A stretch of DNA of 64,000 bases, taken from NCBI GenBank assembly GCA_026003755.1, contig BPHV01000001.1, positions 248,001-312,000 of the forward strand, in the 5' to 3' direction. The notes under the pieces are model-generated. The model worked only from the letters and a program-made list of their open reading frames with translations, was not told the origin of the DNA and searched no databases. The translations under genes and the position numbers were made by a program. The number at the start of each line of letters is the position of its first letter. Positions within the stretch are counted from its first letter, which is position 1. This stretch comes from Candidatus Roseilinea sp. (lineage in GTDB: Bacteria; Chloroflexota; Anaerolineae; J036; Brachytrichaceae). Shown here in pieces: positions 36,995 to 45,616 of this stretch.

Positions 36995-37600
36995 TCACTT
37001 CGTCCACGCAGCGCGCCACTGCTTCATCTGCTCGATTTCGGCCTGCTGGGTGGCGATCATCGCCTCGGCAAGCTGTCTGATCTCCGGCCGTGCGGACTTT
37101 TGCAGCGCCATCTGGGCCATGGCGATTGCGCCCTCGTGGTGGGGGATCATCGCCTCTATGAAGCGAATGTCGAACGGGGCATCCCCTGCGGCGACCGACA
37201 TCGGCCCCATGTCCACGTCGTGCATGCCGCCGGTGTCGCTCAGGTTCGGATACCACGCAGCGCGCCATTGCTTCATCTGGGCGATCTCCGCCTCTTGCGT
37301 GGCAATGATCGCCTCGGCCAGTTTTTTGATCTCCGGGCGCTGTGCCTCGGCCAGCGCCTGCTTGGCCATCGCAACGGCGCCGGCGTGATGCACGATCATG
37401 CCGTCAATGAACATCGCGTCGAAGGGCGCATCCATCATCGCGCCGTGCTCGCCCGAGTGCATCGGAGACGGGGCTTGGGATGCCGTCGCCGTCAGTTGTT
37501 GATCGGCGTTCCTTATGGGTAGCGCAGGCTGTGCGCCAACGCACGCTGTCAGGAGCGAAAGGGTCGCGGCAATGCAGGCCGCGCAGATACACGTCTTCAT
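36995..37600 (-). CDS. DUF305 lipoprotein with two tandem domains
   Basis: 201-residue exported protein with a signal peptide ending in a lipobox (LSLLTAC), so probably a lipoprotein. Two copies of a His/Met-rich DUF305-type helical unit follow. One is at about residues 58-117 (MFIDGMIVHHAGAVAMAKQA) and the other at about 142-200 (RFIEAMIPHHEGAIAMAQMA). Both end in QMKQWRAAW. DUF305 proteins are often found with copper or other metal-handling genes. A metal-binding periplasmic role is therefore plausible, supported by the Cys/His-rich neighbour at 37737-38096. Confidence 0.85.
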   Translation of the reverse strand: MKTCICAACIAATLSLLTACVGAQPALPIRNADQQLTATASQAPSPMHSGEHGAMMDAPFDAMFIDGMIVHHAGAVAMAKQALAEAQRPEIKKLAEAIIATQEAEIAQMKQWRAAWYPNLSDTGGMHDVDMGPMSVAAGDAPFDIRFIEAMIPHHEGAIAMAQMALQKSARPEIRQLAEAMIATQQAEIEQMKQWRAAWTK

Positions 37601-37736
37601 GGGTTTTCTCTTTACGCCAAAATTGCATGGGCCATCGTCCGGCGGCCCGGTGTGTGGTAGGGCGCCGGCTTGGATCAGGTTCGTCGTGCGTCTTTGGCCG
37701 CAACGCGCCGGGATGAGCGCTGCGGCGCGTCAAAGG

Positions 37737-38096
37737 TCAACCGATAGCGCCGCGGGGCGGTTGGCGCGGGACGGCGGGGATGAACGGCCGGTTTGCTACG
37801 TCGAGGACGTTCATCGAACCATGCTCATGGGTGGACAGGCAAACGCGCGGATCGTGCAACACGGCGCAGCAGATCATGCCGTGCGCACAACAGCCTGAGC
37901 TTCCATGCGCCGAATGGCAATCCGACGCAGCAGTAGGATCAGACTTGTGCTGAAGGTGATCGGTGTGCCATCCGTGGGCAGCGGCTGAAGCGAGCTGCTC
38001 ACCGACGGGTAACCTCCCCGACTGGTTTGACCCGTCAGTCAACAGCACGGCAGCAGCGATCAACACTGCAACCAGGCAGATCAGATTCTTTCTCAT
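37737..38096 (-). CDS. Small exported Cys/His-rich protein of unknown function
   Basis: 119 residues. An N-terminal hydrophobic segment (RKNLICLVAVLIAAAVLL) acts as signal peptide or anchor. The mature part is rich in Cys and His (AAAHGWHTDHLQH, SDCHSAHGSSGCCAHGMICC, VCLSTHEHGSMN). The pattern suggests metal binding, resembling DUF2946-like proteins, but no family is certain. It lies on the same strand upstream of the DUF305 lipoprotein, with a 136-base gap between them. A longer open frame extends upstream antisense to ftsK and is regarded as chance. Confidence 0.6.
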   Translation of the reverse strand: MRKNLICLVAVLIAAAVLLTDGSNQSGRLPVGEQLASAAAHGWHTDHLQHKSDPTAASDCHSAHGSSGCCAHGMICCAVLHDPRVCLSTHEHGSMNVLDVANRPFIPAVPRQPPRGAIG

Positions 38097-38230
38097 CCGG
38101 CTGAGGCGGCCGAGCAAGGATTGTAGCCAATCCTGGTCTCGCTGGGTAGGCCAAGGCCGTTGCCTTCGCCAACCCTCTCTCCTTAGATATTCGCGGCGGT
38201 TCTGGATGCCTGATCGCACTATGTCCCGCA

Positions 38231-38236
38231 TATAAT
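38231..38236 (+). promoter_or_regulatory. -10 element of ftsK
   Basis: Perfect TATAAT, 16 bases before the ftsK ATG at 38253. No convincing -35 box was found at 16-18 bases. The predicted leader is about 10 bases with no clear ribosome-binding site. Confidence 0.45.
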
Positions 38237-38252
38237 GTAGAACATCTGTCCG

Positions 38253-40871
38253 ATGAGGAATTTTGCCGATAAGTCCAGCGCAAGCAAGAGAAAGCCCAGG
38301 AAGGGCGACGCGCCTGAGCCTGCACCACTGCAGTTTGACCTCGACCGCTGGCTCGACGTGTGCGGCATCGTGCTGCTGGCTGCGGCTGCGCTCACCCTCT
38401 TCGGTTTGCTTTCCACGCAACGCAGCCCAATCCTCAACGGCTGGCTGGAGATCGTCGGGCGGTTGTTTGGTTGGGGCGTGTATCTTGCGCCGGCCATCCT
38501 GGCAGCGCTGGGCATCTATCTCCTCGTCCGGCGTTTCGGCGATCGCTTCCCGCGCCTCCGGCCCAAGCGCCTGGGCGGTGCGGTGCTGGCCTATCTCACC
38601 GCCTTGGCAACCCTGCACGGCCTGGCGACGATCGCTGCCGAAGGTGCGGACGGCGCGGCCATCGGCGCTGCGTCGCAGGGCGGCGGCGAGCTGGGCTGGC
38701 TCATCCTCAGCTTGCTCACCGGCCTGCTGGGCAACGTCGGCGCCGGCTTCATGATCGTCGTGGCCTGGATTGCGGCCGTGATGCTGATCGCGAACGTCTC
38801 CCCCGCTCGGCTCCTCCAGGCGACGCGGCAGGCCTTCGCCGCGCCGAAGCGCGACCCCGCAGCGACCGACATCGCCCGCGTCCCCGGCGCACCCACGGAC
38901 GACATCATCGAGCCGGATTACGGCCGGGATGGCGGGCTGATCATCCGCGGGCCGAGATCGCGCAGCGCGCAAAACGAGCGCCCCCGCGAGGCGAAAGGCG
39001 ATGCGCCACCTACCGCGCTGCCGGACGCCGACCTGCCCCCCGCGCGTGCGATTAGCGAGGCGCCGCGCAGCGCGGAGCCGGCCGCAACCCTGAAGATCAA
39101 CGCGCCGGCATCGCGCGGCCAGGTCAACCGCATCCCACCGCCGCGCATCATCGGCGCGCCCGACGCAGCAGTTCCCTCGGCCGCGCCGAGCAAGGCCGAG
39201 CCGGTGACACAGCAACAATCGCCACCCGCTGCGGCTCCGGCGGCCGCGGTCTCTGCAATCTATCCTGTGCAGCGGGACTGGGCGCTGCCCAGAATAGAAG
39301 ACGTGCTCGAGCCGGGAAAGGACGCAGCCATGAAAGAGGCCGACATCCGACAACGCGCAGCGCTGATCGAGGATACACTGCGCGCGTTCGGCGTGCCGGC
39401 CCGCGTGGTTGAAGTCAACCGCGGGCCGACCATCACCCAATTCGGCGTCGAGCCGGGCTTCAACGAGCTGAAGGGCGGCAAGCAGGTGAAGGTCAAGGTC
39501 AGTCGCATCGCGGCGCTGGCCGACGATCTGGCGCTGGCATTGGCGGCGCCGCGCATCCGCATCGAAGCGCCGATCCCCGGCCGCGCCCTGGTTGGCATCG
39601 AGGTGCCGAACGGCGAGACGGCGCTGGTCGCCCTGCGCGATGTGATGGAAAGCGAGGAGTTCGAGGCGCTGCGCCGCAAGACGCGCCTGCCGCTGGCGTT
39701 AGGACAAGACGTGAGCGGCCGGCCGGTCGCCGCCGACCTGACCAGCATGCCGCATCTGCTGATTGCCGGCACGACCGGCTCCGGCAAGAGCGTATGTGTG
39801 AACGCCATCATCGTCACCTTGCTATGTGTGAACTCGCCGGAGGACCTGCGCCTGTTGATGATTGACCCCAAGCGCGTCGAGCTGACCGGCTACAACGGCA
39901 TCCCCCACCTCATCGCACCGGTGGTGGTGGACCTGGAGAAGACGACAGCGGCGCTGCAATGGGTCACCCGCGAGATGGACCGGCGCTACCGCTTGTTTGC
40001 CCAACGCGGCGCGCGCAACATCGTGGAGTTCAACGCGCACGTCGCAGCCCAAGCTTCGGCTCCCCCCGTTGCTCGGCAGCCAGCGGGGTCTGGGAAGCGC
40101 GACGATGAACTGCACAAGCTGCCTTACATCGTCGTGGTGATTGATGAGCTGGCCGACTTGATGATGATGGCGCCGGACGAGACGGAGAAGATCATCTGCC
40201 GGCTGGCTCAGATGGCGCGCGCCACCGGTATTCACCTCATCCTGGCCACGCAGCGGCCCAGCGTGGATGTCGTCACCGGCTTGATCAAAGCCAACTTCCC
40301 GGCGCGCATCGCCTTCACGGTAGCGACCAGCGTGGATTCGCGGGTCATCCTCGACGGCCCGGGCGCAGAGAAGTTGCTGGGGCGCGGCGACATGCTGGTG
40401 GTGACGCCGGAGCAGCCCGCGCCGATGCGCGCGCAGGGCTGCTTCCTCAGCCCCATGGAGATCGAACGCGTGGTGCGCCACTGGCGCGCGCAATTGGGCG
40501 ACGCTGCGCCGACGAACGCAGCCGGCGCGCTCGATCAAGCGATCGCTGCCCCGCCGGAGGAAGTCGCGCCTTCCTCCGACCTGTTCAGCACGCCGCCCAC
40601 CTGGGAGGAGGCCCGGGCGCTGAGCGAGGCGGCCCGCGAAGTGAACGCCGGCAGCAAAGACGACAAGCTCTTCAACGAGGCGGTGGCCACAGTGCGGCTG
40701 CAAGGCAAGGCCTCAATCTCGCTGTTGCAACGACGGCTGCGCATCGGCTATACCCGCGCCGCCCGACTGATCGAGGAGATGGAAGAACGCGGCATCGTCG
40801 GCCCAGCGGTGCCGGGACAACAGTACCGCGAAGTGCTGAACTCGCCGCTAAGCGGGACAGACGAAGCATAG
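38253..40871 (+). CDS. ftsK: DNA translocase FtsK/SpoIIIE
   Basis: 872-residue motor protein pumping chromosomal DNA through the division septum. About four N-terminal membrane helices (residues 30-190) are followed by a Pro/Ala-rich linker. The alpha/beta motor has Walker A LIAGTTGSGKSVCVN and Walker B IVVVIDELADLMMMAPDE. ATQRPSVDVVTGLIKANFPA is also present. The C-terminal gamma winged-helix domain is DKLFNEAVATVRLQGKASIS onward. A short Pro/Ser insert lies before Walker B (about 595-612). It is preceded by a clear -10 box and followed by a PHP gene. Confidence 0.96.
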   Translation: MRNFADKSSASKRKPRKGDAPEPAPLQFDLDRWLDVCGIVLLAAAALTLFGLLSTQRSPILNGWLEIVGRLFGWGVYLAPAILAALGIYLLVRRFGDRFPRLRPKRLGGAVLAYLTALATLHGLATIAAEGADGAAIGAASQGGGELGWLILSLLTGLLGNVGAGFMIVVAWIAAVMLIANVSPARLLQATRQAFAAPKRDPAATDIARVPGAPTDDIIEPDYGRDGGLIIRGPRSRSAQNERPREAKGDAPPTALPDADLPPARAISEAPRSAEPAATLKINAPASRGQVNRIPPPRIIGAPDAAVPSAAPSKAEPVTQQQSPPAAAPAAAVSAIYPVQRDWALPRIEDVLEPGKDAAMKEADIRQRAALIEDTLRAFGVPARVVEVNRGPTITQFGVEPGFNELKGGKQVKVKVSRIAALADDLALALAAPRIRIEAPIPGRALVGIEVPNGETALVALRDVMESEEFEALRRKTRLPLALGQDVSGRPVAADLTSMPHLLIAGTTGSGKSVCVNAIIVTLLCVNSPEDLRLLMIDPKRVELTGYNGIPHLIAPVVVDLEKTTAALQWVTREMDRRYRLFAQRGARNIVEFNAHVAAQASAPPVARQPAGSGKRDDELHKLPYIVVVIDELADLMMMAPDETEKIICRLAQMARATGIHLILATQRPSVDVVTGLIKANFPARIAFTVATSVDSRVILDGPGAEKLLGRGDMLVVTPEQPAPMRAQGCFLSPMEIERVVRHWRAQLGDAAPTNAAGALDQAIAAPPEEVAPSSDLFSTPPTWEEARALSEAAREVNAGSKDDKLFNEAVATVRLQGKASISLLQRRLRIGYTRAARLIEEMEERGIVGPAVPGQQYREVLNSPLSGTDEA

Positions 40872-40906
40872 CCCCGGCCGGCTGCCTCGCGCTTACAATG
40901 GCGCAC

Positions 40907-41563
40907 ATGCTCGATATCGAACTGCACTGCCACACGCGCTACTCACCGGACAGCCTGGTGAAGCTGCCCGACCTGATCGAACAAGCCCGCAAGGTCGGCA
41001 TTCATCGCCTGGCCATCACCGACCACAGCGAGATCGAGGGCGCATTGCTGGCCAAGCAAATGGCGCCAGACCTGATCATCGTCGGCGAGGAGGCGATGAC
41101 CGCCGAAGGCGAGTTGCTGTGCCTCTTCATCAGCGAGCTGATCCCCGACGGCCTCACTCTGAAAGAAGCAATTGACCGGGTGCACGCGCAAGGCGGCATC
41201 TGCGGCCCGTCGCATCCGCTCGATCCGCGTCGCTCCGGCATTGGGCTGGCCAACTTGTTGGAACACGCCTCGGCGTTCGACTTTGTGGAGACGTTCAACG
41301 CGCGCATGCGCGACGCCAGCAAGAACGACGAGGCAGATGCGGTGGCGCAGCAGTTAGGTTTGCCGCGCGTGTGCGCCAGCGACGCGCACACCTTACAGGA
41401 GGTCGGCATCAGCCGCATGCGCATCCGCGAGTACACCACGCCGCAGGACTTCGTCGCGGCCCTGCGCGACGCCGAGCGTCTCCCCAACTACAGCTCGCCA
41501 ATGGTCAACCTCGGCTCGCGCCTGGCGGCAATCGCACACGACCTGGGATTTGACCGGCCGTGA
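40907..41563 (+). CDS. PHP-domain metal-dependent phosphoesterase
   Basis: 218-residue PHP protein. Metal-binding motifs are IELHCHTRYSPDSL at the start, AITDHSEIEGA, a Glu in IIVGEEAMTAEGELLCLF, a His in CGPSHPLDPRR and the final ASDAHTLQEVG. The family hydrolyses phosphoesters such as histidinol phosphate or nucleoside bisphosphates, and the substrate here is unknown. TACAAT (40894-40899) overlaps the upstream ATG at 40898. The next ATG at 40907 is therefore preferred and implies a leaderless transcript. Confidence 0.87.
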   Translation: MLDIELHCHTRYSPDSLVKLPDLIEQARKVGIHRLAITDHSEIEGALLAKQMAPDLIIVGEEAMTAEGELLCLFISELIPDGLTLKEAIDRVHAQGGICGPSHPLDPRRSGIGLANLLEHASAFDFVETFNARMRDASKNDEADAVAQQLGLPRVCASDAHTLQEVGISRMRIREYTTPQDFVAALRDAERLPNYSSPMVNLGSRLAAIAHDLGFDRP

Positions 41564-41700
41564 AAGCGTCCCCGCCGACCGGCACCTCCGCCTCGGCGTG
41601 CACAGCCTCCCTCCCGCCTCGTCGGCCATGATGCGCGCCGTTGCATCTGCAACTTGGGTGCGTTGCTCCCGTCGGCAGCACGCTCTGGGCGTCCCGGTGC

Positions 41701-42483
41701 TCACACCCGCTGCACGAAGCTGAGCGGCCCGAGCCATCCCAGCGCCCAGAACGCCAGGATGATCGCGGCAGCGACAGCCCATAGCAGCAGCGCCAGGCCG
41801 ACATCGGCCCCGTCAAGCGTGACGCGCCGCAGGTAGGTGCGCTGTGGGTAGGCGCCAAAGGCGCGCCCGTCCATAGCCAGTGCAGCGCGCTCGGCGCGAC
41901 GGATGGCCGAGGCCAACAGCGGCACCAGCGCACGGCGCGCCTGCGCCAGCTCACCCACCACGCCCGACCGGGCTAGGCCGCGCACGCGGTGGGCCGCGCG
42001 GATCTGCGCCAGCTCATCGCGGAGCAACGGCGCAAAGCGCAGCGCCGCCAGCGCCGCATAGCCCACGCGATACGGCACCCGCGCCTGTTGCACGAGCGCG
42101 CGCACAAAGTCATCCACCGGGGTAGTCAGGCTGAAGATCAACGAAAGGCTCACCAGCGCCAGGACGCGCGCCATGGCGACCAACCCCAGGCGCAGCGCGC
42201 CGGCGTAGATCACCACGTCGCCGATGCGCGCGATGGCCGGCGTGTGCATCACCAGCTCGCGCCGGACAATTAGGGGATACAGCATCAGGAAGCCCAGCGC
42301 TACCAGCACCAACGGGACGAGCGCGCCCAGGATGCGCTTCGGCGCAACGCCGCCGACCAGCAGGGTGAACAACGCCAAGCCGGTCAGCGCCAGCGGCAAA
42401 TAGACGTCGCCGGACAGCGCCGCGATGGCCATGAGCGGCGTCACAGCGACGATCTTGCTCAATGGGTTGCGTCGTTCAAGCAT
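41701..42483 (-). CDS. ykoC: ECF transporter T component (EcfT/YkoC)
   Basis: 260-residue membrane component of an energy-coupling factor importer. About five helices and two Arg-containing coupling regions are present, the second around AIRRAERAALAMDGRAFGAY. It couples ATP hydrolysis by the ATPase to the substrate-binding S component. It overlaps the fused ATPase gene by 8 bases and is the last gene of a four-gene run. The YkoE-type S component in the same run points to a thiamine-precursor (hydroxymethylpyrimidine) importer. Confidence 0.85.
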   Translation of the reverse strand: MLERRNPLSKIVAVTPLMAIAALSGDVYLPLALTGLALFTLLVGGVAPKRILGALVPLVLVALGFLMLYPLIVRRELVMHTPAIARIGDVVIYAGALRLGLVAMARVLALVSLSLIFSLTTPVDDFVRALVQQARVPYRVGYAALAALRFAPLLRDELAQIRAAHRVRGLARSGVVGELAQARRALVPLLASAIRRAERAALAMDGRAFGAYPQRTYLRRVTLDGADVGLALLLWAVAAAIILAFWALGWLGPLSFVQRV

Positions 42484-44170
42484 AGGCAGGGGTTTGGGCC
42501 AACTTGGCGAACGCCTCGACGGTCAGCGGAAGCGGGCGCAGCCCCAAACGCATCCCCAATTCGCCGATCGGCGGCAGGCGGAGTTGCGCGCGGCGCAACA
42601 CGTCGGCGTCGGCGAAGATGGTTTCGGGCACGCCCTGGGTCAACACGCGCCCCTGGTGCATCACCAAAACGTGCTGGGCGCACGCCGCCAGCGCCATGTC
42701 GTGAGTGATCACGCCAATCGTCCGACCCTCGGCGCGCAGCGATGCCAACAACGCCTGAATCGCCTGAGCGTTCTGCTGGTCTTGGCCGAAGGTGGGTTCG
42801 TCGAAGAGCAGGATGGGCTGGTCGGTGATGAGCAGCGTAGCCACGCTCAGCCGGCGCTTCTCGCCATGGCTCAGCGTGAAAGGATTCGCGTTGGCGTAGC
42901 GCGCCAGACCGAAGCGTTCTAACAATTCGTCCACCCGTTGCTCGCCCCGCCCGGCGTCCAGCCCAGCGGCGCGCGCGCTCAGACGCAGCTCGTCGCGCAC
43001 CGTGGCAGCGACGAATTGATGCTCTGGGTTTTGAAACACCAGTCCCACGGCGCGCGACCAATCGCGCGCGCTCAGACGGCGGGCGTCGCGGCCGCGGATG
43101 GCCAGCGCCCCTTCGCGCAGCGGCAGCAGGCCGGCCAACAGACGCGCCAGCGTGCTCTTGCCGGCCCCGTTGGAGCCAATTACGGCCCACAGGCTGCCCT
43201 CCGGCGCAGCAAAGCTCACTTCGCGCAGCGCCTCGTGCGCGCCATAGCGATAAGTGAGCGCGTGGGCTTCGATGGCAGCCGGCCCCTTTGCCGCGCAAAA
43301 TTCGGGATGGTGGCCGTTGCCCGTGGGGTGAAAGGCCGAGCCGAGGCGGGCGCGCAGGGCCATCTCGGCCTGCTCCAGCGTCACCGGCAACGGCCGCAGG
43401 CCCAACCGCGCACCGAGCAGGGTGACTTGCGGCAGCCAAACGCCCAGCGCGCGCAAGTCGTCGAAGTGCGCGTTGAACACCGCATGCGGCGCGCCATCGG
43501 CGACCCGTTCGCCCTGCGCGCCGAGCACGATCACGCGGTCAATTATCGGCATCAGCTCGTCCAGCCGGTGCTCAATCAGGAGAAGGGTGTGATCGCCGCT
43601 CCGCTTGAGCGCGGCAATCGCCGCGAACACCTCGCGCACGCCTTGCGGGTCGAGGTGGGCAGTGGGTTCGTCAAAGACGATGACGCGCGGGCGCAAGGCC
43701 AGCAGGGAAGCCAAGGCCACGCGCTGTTTCTGGCCGCCGCTGAGCTGCCAGGCCGAGGCACTCTCCCAACCAGACATGCCTACCGCCGCCAGCGCTTCGC
43801 CAACGCGCCGATGGATCTCCTCCGGCGGACAGCACAGGTTCTCCAGACCAAAGGCGACTTCGTCGGCCACATTCCACATCACGCACTGCGCCTCAGGATC
43901 TTGGAAGACGATGCCCACCTGCTGGGCCAATGCCGACGGCGGCGTAGCGCGCGTGTCGCAGCCGTTGACCATCACGCGGCCGGAGAACGTCGCCACGTCC
44001 TGGCTGTGCGGGATCAGCCCGTTGAGCGTGAGGGCCAGCGTGCTCTTGCCGCAGCCGCTAGGGCCGAGCAGCAGCGTGGTCTCGCCAGGGTGAAGCGTAA
44101 GCGAAAGGTCGGCGAGCGCCGGCTGTCTGCGCCCAACATAGCGCACGGTGAGATGCTCCAGCGCGATCAT
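42476..44170 (-). CDS. ykoD: ECF transporter fused double ATPase (YkoD type)
   Basis: 564 residues with two complete ABC ATPase domains in one chain. Domain 1 has Walker A LLLGPSGCGKSTLALTLNG, signature QLSGGQKQRVALA and Walker B VIVFDEPTAHLD. Domain 2 has Walker A VIGSNGAGKSTLARLLAG, signature TLSHGEKRRLSVATLL and Walker B ILLFDEPTFGQD. In the second domain the signature has SHGEK instead of SGGQ. Two-domain fusions are typical of YkoD/EcfA-type proteins. It pairs with the flanking T and S components. Confidence 0.92.
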   Translation of the reverse strand: MIALEHLTVRYVGRRQPALADLSLTLHPGETTLLLGPSGCGKSTLALTLNGLIPHSQDVATFSGRVMVNGCDTRATPPSALAQQVGIVFQDPEAQCVMWNVADEVAFGLENLCCPPEEIHRRVGEALAAVGMSGWESASAWQLSGGQKQRVALASLLALRPRVIVFDEPTAHLDPQGVREVFAAIAALKRSGDHTLLLIEHRLDELMPIIDRVIVLGAQGERVADGAPHAVFNAHFDDLRALGVWLPQVTLLGARLGLRPLPVTLEQAEMALRARLGSAFHPTGNGHHPEFCAAKGPAAIEAHALTYRYGAHEALREVSFAAPEGSLWAVIGSNGAGKSTLARLLAGLLPLREGALAIRGRDARRLSARDWSRAVGLVFQNPEHQFVAATVRDELRLSARAAGLDAGRGEQRVDELLERFGLARYANANPFTLSHGEKRRLSVATLLITDQPILLFDEPTFGQDQQNAQAIQALLASLRAEGRTIGVITHDMALAACAQHVLVMHQGRVLTQGVPETIFADADVLRRAQLRLPPIGELGMRLGLRPLPLTVEAFAKLAQTPAYA

Positions 44171-44176
44171 CGTCGC

Positions 44177-44548
44177 TCAGCGCCCAAAGACGATCTGCAG
44201 GTCGCGCCAGGCGAGGATGCCGATGATTACCGTCATGCCCACGGCCAGCCCCATGTAGCGCCAGCGCCAATTTGTGTGCCACAGTCGGCGCACATTCAGC
44301 GCGATGGTGATCAGGGCTATGGCGTCTACCACCAGCGCGATGGTCGCGGAAAGCGTACTGGCCAGGCCGACCAGCGGCAGTAGGAACGGCAGCACGATGT
44401 AGCGCAGTGTGCAGCGCAGCGCCACAAACGCCAGGGAGCCGCCGAACAGCCGGTCGCCGGCGCGCACCTGCGCCTCCGGCGGTAATACGGGGCATTCGGC
44501 CGACGCGGGCGGGACGGGGGCGGGGGAATCAGGCGTCGCGCGCGTCAT
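44177..44548 (-). CDS. Small membrane protein inside the ECF transporter operon
   Basis: 123 residues. A Pro-rich cytoplasmic-looking N-terminus (about 30 residues) precedes about three membrane helices (FVALRCTLRYIVLPFLLPLV, ATIALVVDAIALITIALNV and MGLAVGMTVIIGILA). No family is recognised. It overlaps the ykoE gene by 4 bases (ATGA) and ends 6 bases before the ATPase gene. It may be an accessory part of the transporter. The B. subtilis YkoFEDC set has no obvious equivalent that I can recall. Confidence 0.7.
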   Translation of the reverse strand: MTRATPDSPAPVPPASAECPVLPPEAQVRAGDRLFGGSLAFVALRCTLRYIVLPFLLPLVGLASTLSATIALVVDAIALITIALNVRRLWHTNWRWRYMGLAVGMTVIIGILAWRDLQIVFGR

Positions 44549-45141
44549 TGCGCCTCCATCTGTTCGCGGCCCAGTGCCGTATTGGCCAGCACGCCGGTGC
44601 GCTGCACTGCGTTAGCAAGCGCATAGCCGGCCAGCGCCGCCACAACGAACGCGCCCACCGAAAGCGCCGTCGCCAGCACCACCAACGCCGGCGTGAGCGG
44701 CGTACTGCGCAAGCTGCTGGCCAGCACCGAGCCAAACTCGATCAGGCCAGCCAGCGCGCCCGTCGCCATCAGGCGCGGCAGCCCGAAATAGCGGTAGCGC
44801 GTTACGATCCAGGTTGCCAGCTCGCCGATGGCGCCGGTCAGCCCGCCGATGCCCAGCACCAGCAAACCGTATGGAGTAAACGGGATAGCCACCAGGCCGC
44901 TCACGACGCACACCAGCAACACCGCACCCGGTTTGCGCAGCACGTAAGCCGCAAATGCGGCCGGCAGGAAGAACAACCCCGTCGCAGCCGATCGGGCAAA
45001 GATGCCCAGGCCGAGCACGGCTGCATAGAGATAGGTGGATGAGACGACAGCGATGCCAAACACTACGGCGATCACCATCGCCGTCAGCAACTCGCGCGTG
45101 GTCCACAGGGGACGCTTCAGCACATTGGCCTGTTTTTCCAT
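44545..45141 (-). CDS. ykoE: ECF transporter S component, YkoE family (thiamine precursor uptake)
   Basis: 198-residue membrane substrate-binding component with about six helices. YkoE-like features are the early helix with STYLYAAVLGLGIFARSA, the conserved AAYVLRKPGAVLL, and the C-terminal ANAVQRTGVLANTALGRE. B. subtilis YkoE belongs to a hydroxymethylpyrimidine/thiamine importer, so a similar substrate is likely. It is the first gene of the minus-strand run ykoE-orf-ykoD-ykoC. A TTGACG/TAAAAT promoter lies 50 bases upstream. No TPP riboswitch consensus was found there. Confidence 0.8.
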   Translation of the reverse strand: MEKQANVLKRPLWTTRELLTAMVIAVVFGIAVVSSTYLYAAVLGLGIFARSAATGLFFLPAAFAAYVLRKPGAVLLVCVVSGLVAIPFTPYGLLVLGIGGLTGAIGELATWIVTRYRYFGLPRLMATGALAGLIEFGSVLASSLRSTPLTPALVVLATALSVGAFVVAALAGYALANAVQRTGVLANTALGREQMEAQ

Positions 45142-45191
45142 AGCAATGCCAAACCTCTCATCGAATGTTAAGATTTGCTAAGGTTTGTGCT

Positions 45192-45218
45192 ATTTTACAC
45201 AGACATTTCGCCCGTCAA
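45192..45218 (-). promoter_or_regulatory. Promoter of the ykoE operon
   Basis: On the minus strand TTGACG (45213-45218) and TAAAAT (45192-45197) are separated by 15 bases, slightly short of the optimum. The TG-rich base pattern before the -10 box may compensate. The leader of about 45 bases contains GAGAGG close to the ATG. Confidence 0.45.
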
Positions 45219-45616
45219 AGGGGATAGGAATCGGCTCTCATCCACCTCTCATGACGGCAACATGCGTCAGAGCGACCCACACTGATTGCCTTTGGAGCAA
45301 TCGCTTCTTCTCGATGAGGCGCCTTTCAAGGCTTCACACATCTAACCCCGCCGCGTGGCTGGGGAGCAGTTGCAGCCGCCGGGCAGAGCTAATCTCCACC
45401 TGAGTTGACGCCGGGGACTGGCGCCGCCTGCCGACCGGTGCACCGGGCGGCCACGCTAAGCAGCGCATCGCGCGCGCCCGCGATGACGATGGACGGACGC
45501 ATCGCATCGCGCAGTTGCGTCAACGCGGCGAAGACAGAATGCAAATTCGAGGGAGAGATGAAGGCGCGTGGGCCTCGCCAGTGCCGTCGGCGCGGCCCAC
45601 GCTGCTCGGTCATGCG
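45219..45616. other. Gap without a supported gene
   Basis: Between the ykoE promoter and the YceI gene. A 74-codon open frame on the minus strand (45389-45613) starts 3 bases after the YceI stop. It is Arg-rich at the start with no recognisable domain, and I do not call it. No tRNA, riboswitch or clear terminator was seen. Confidence 0.4.

Noticed and set aside
38097-39440. Long minus-strand frame upstream of the Cys/His-rich protein
   Set aside because: It is antisense to ftsK, rich in Arg and Ala as expected from high-GC shadow frames, and a normal signal-peptide start exists at 38096.
45142-45400. TPP riboswitch before the ykoE operon
   Set aside because: The conserved CTGAGA and ACCTGATCTGG-like elements are absent on the relevant strand.
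45389-45613. 74-codon frame directly after the YceI gene
   Set aside because: No domain, Arg-rich start and no ribosome-binding site of its own. It is kept only as a remark in the gap entry.
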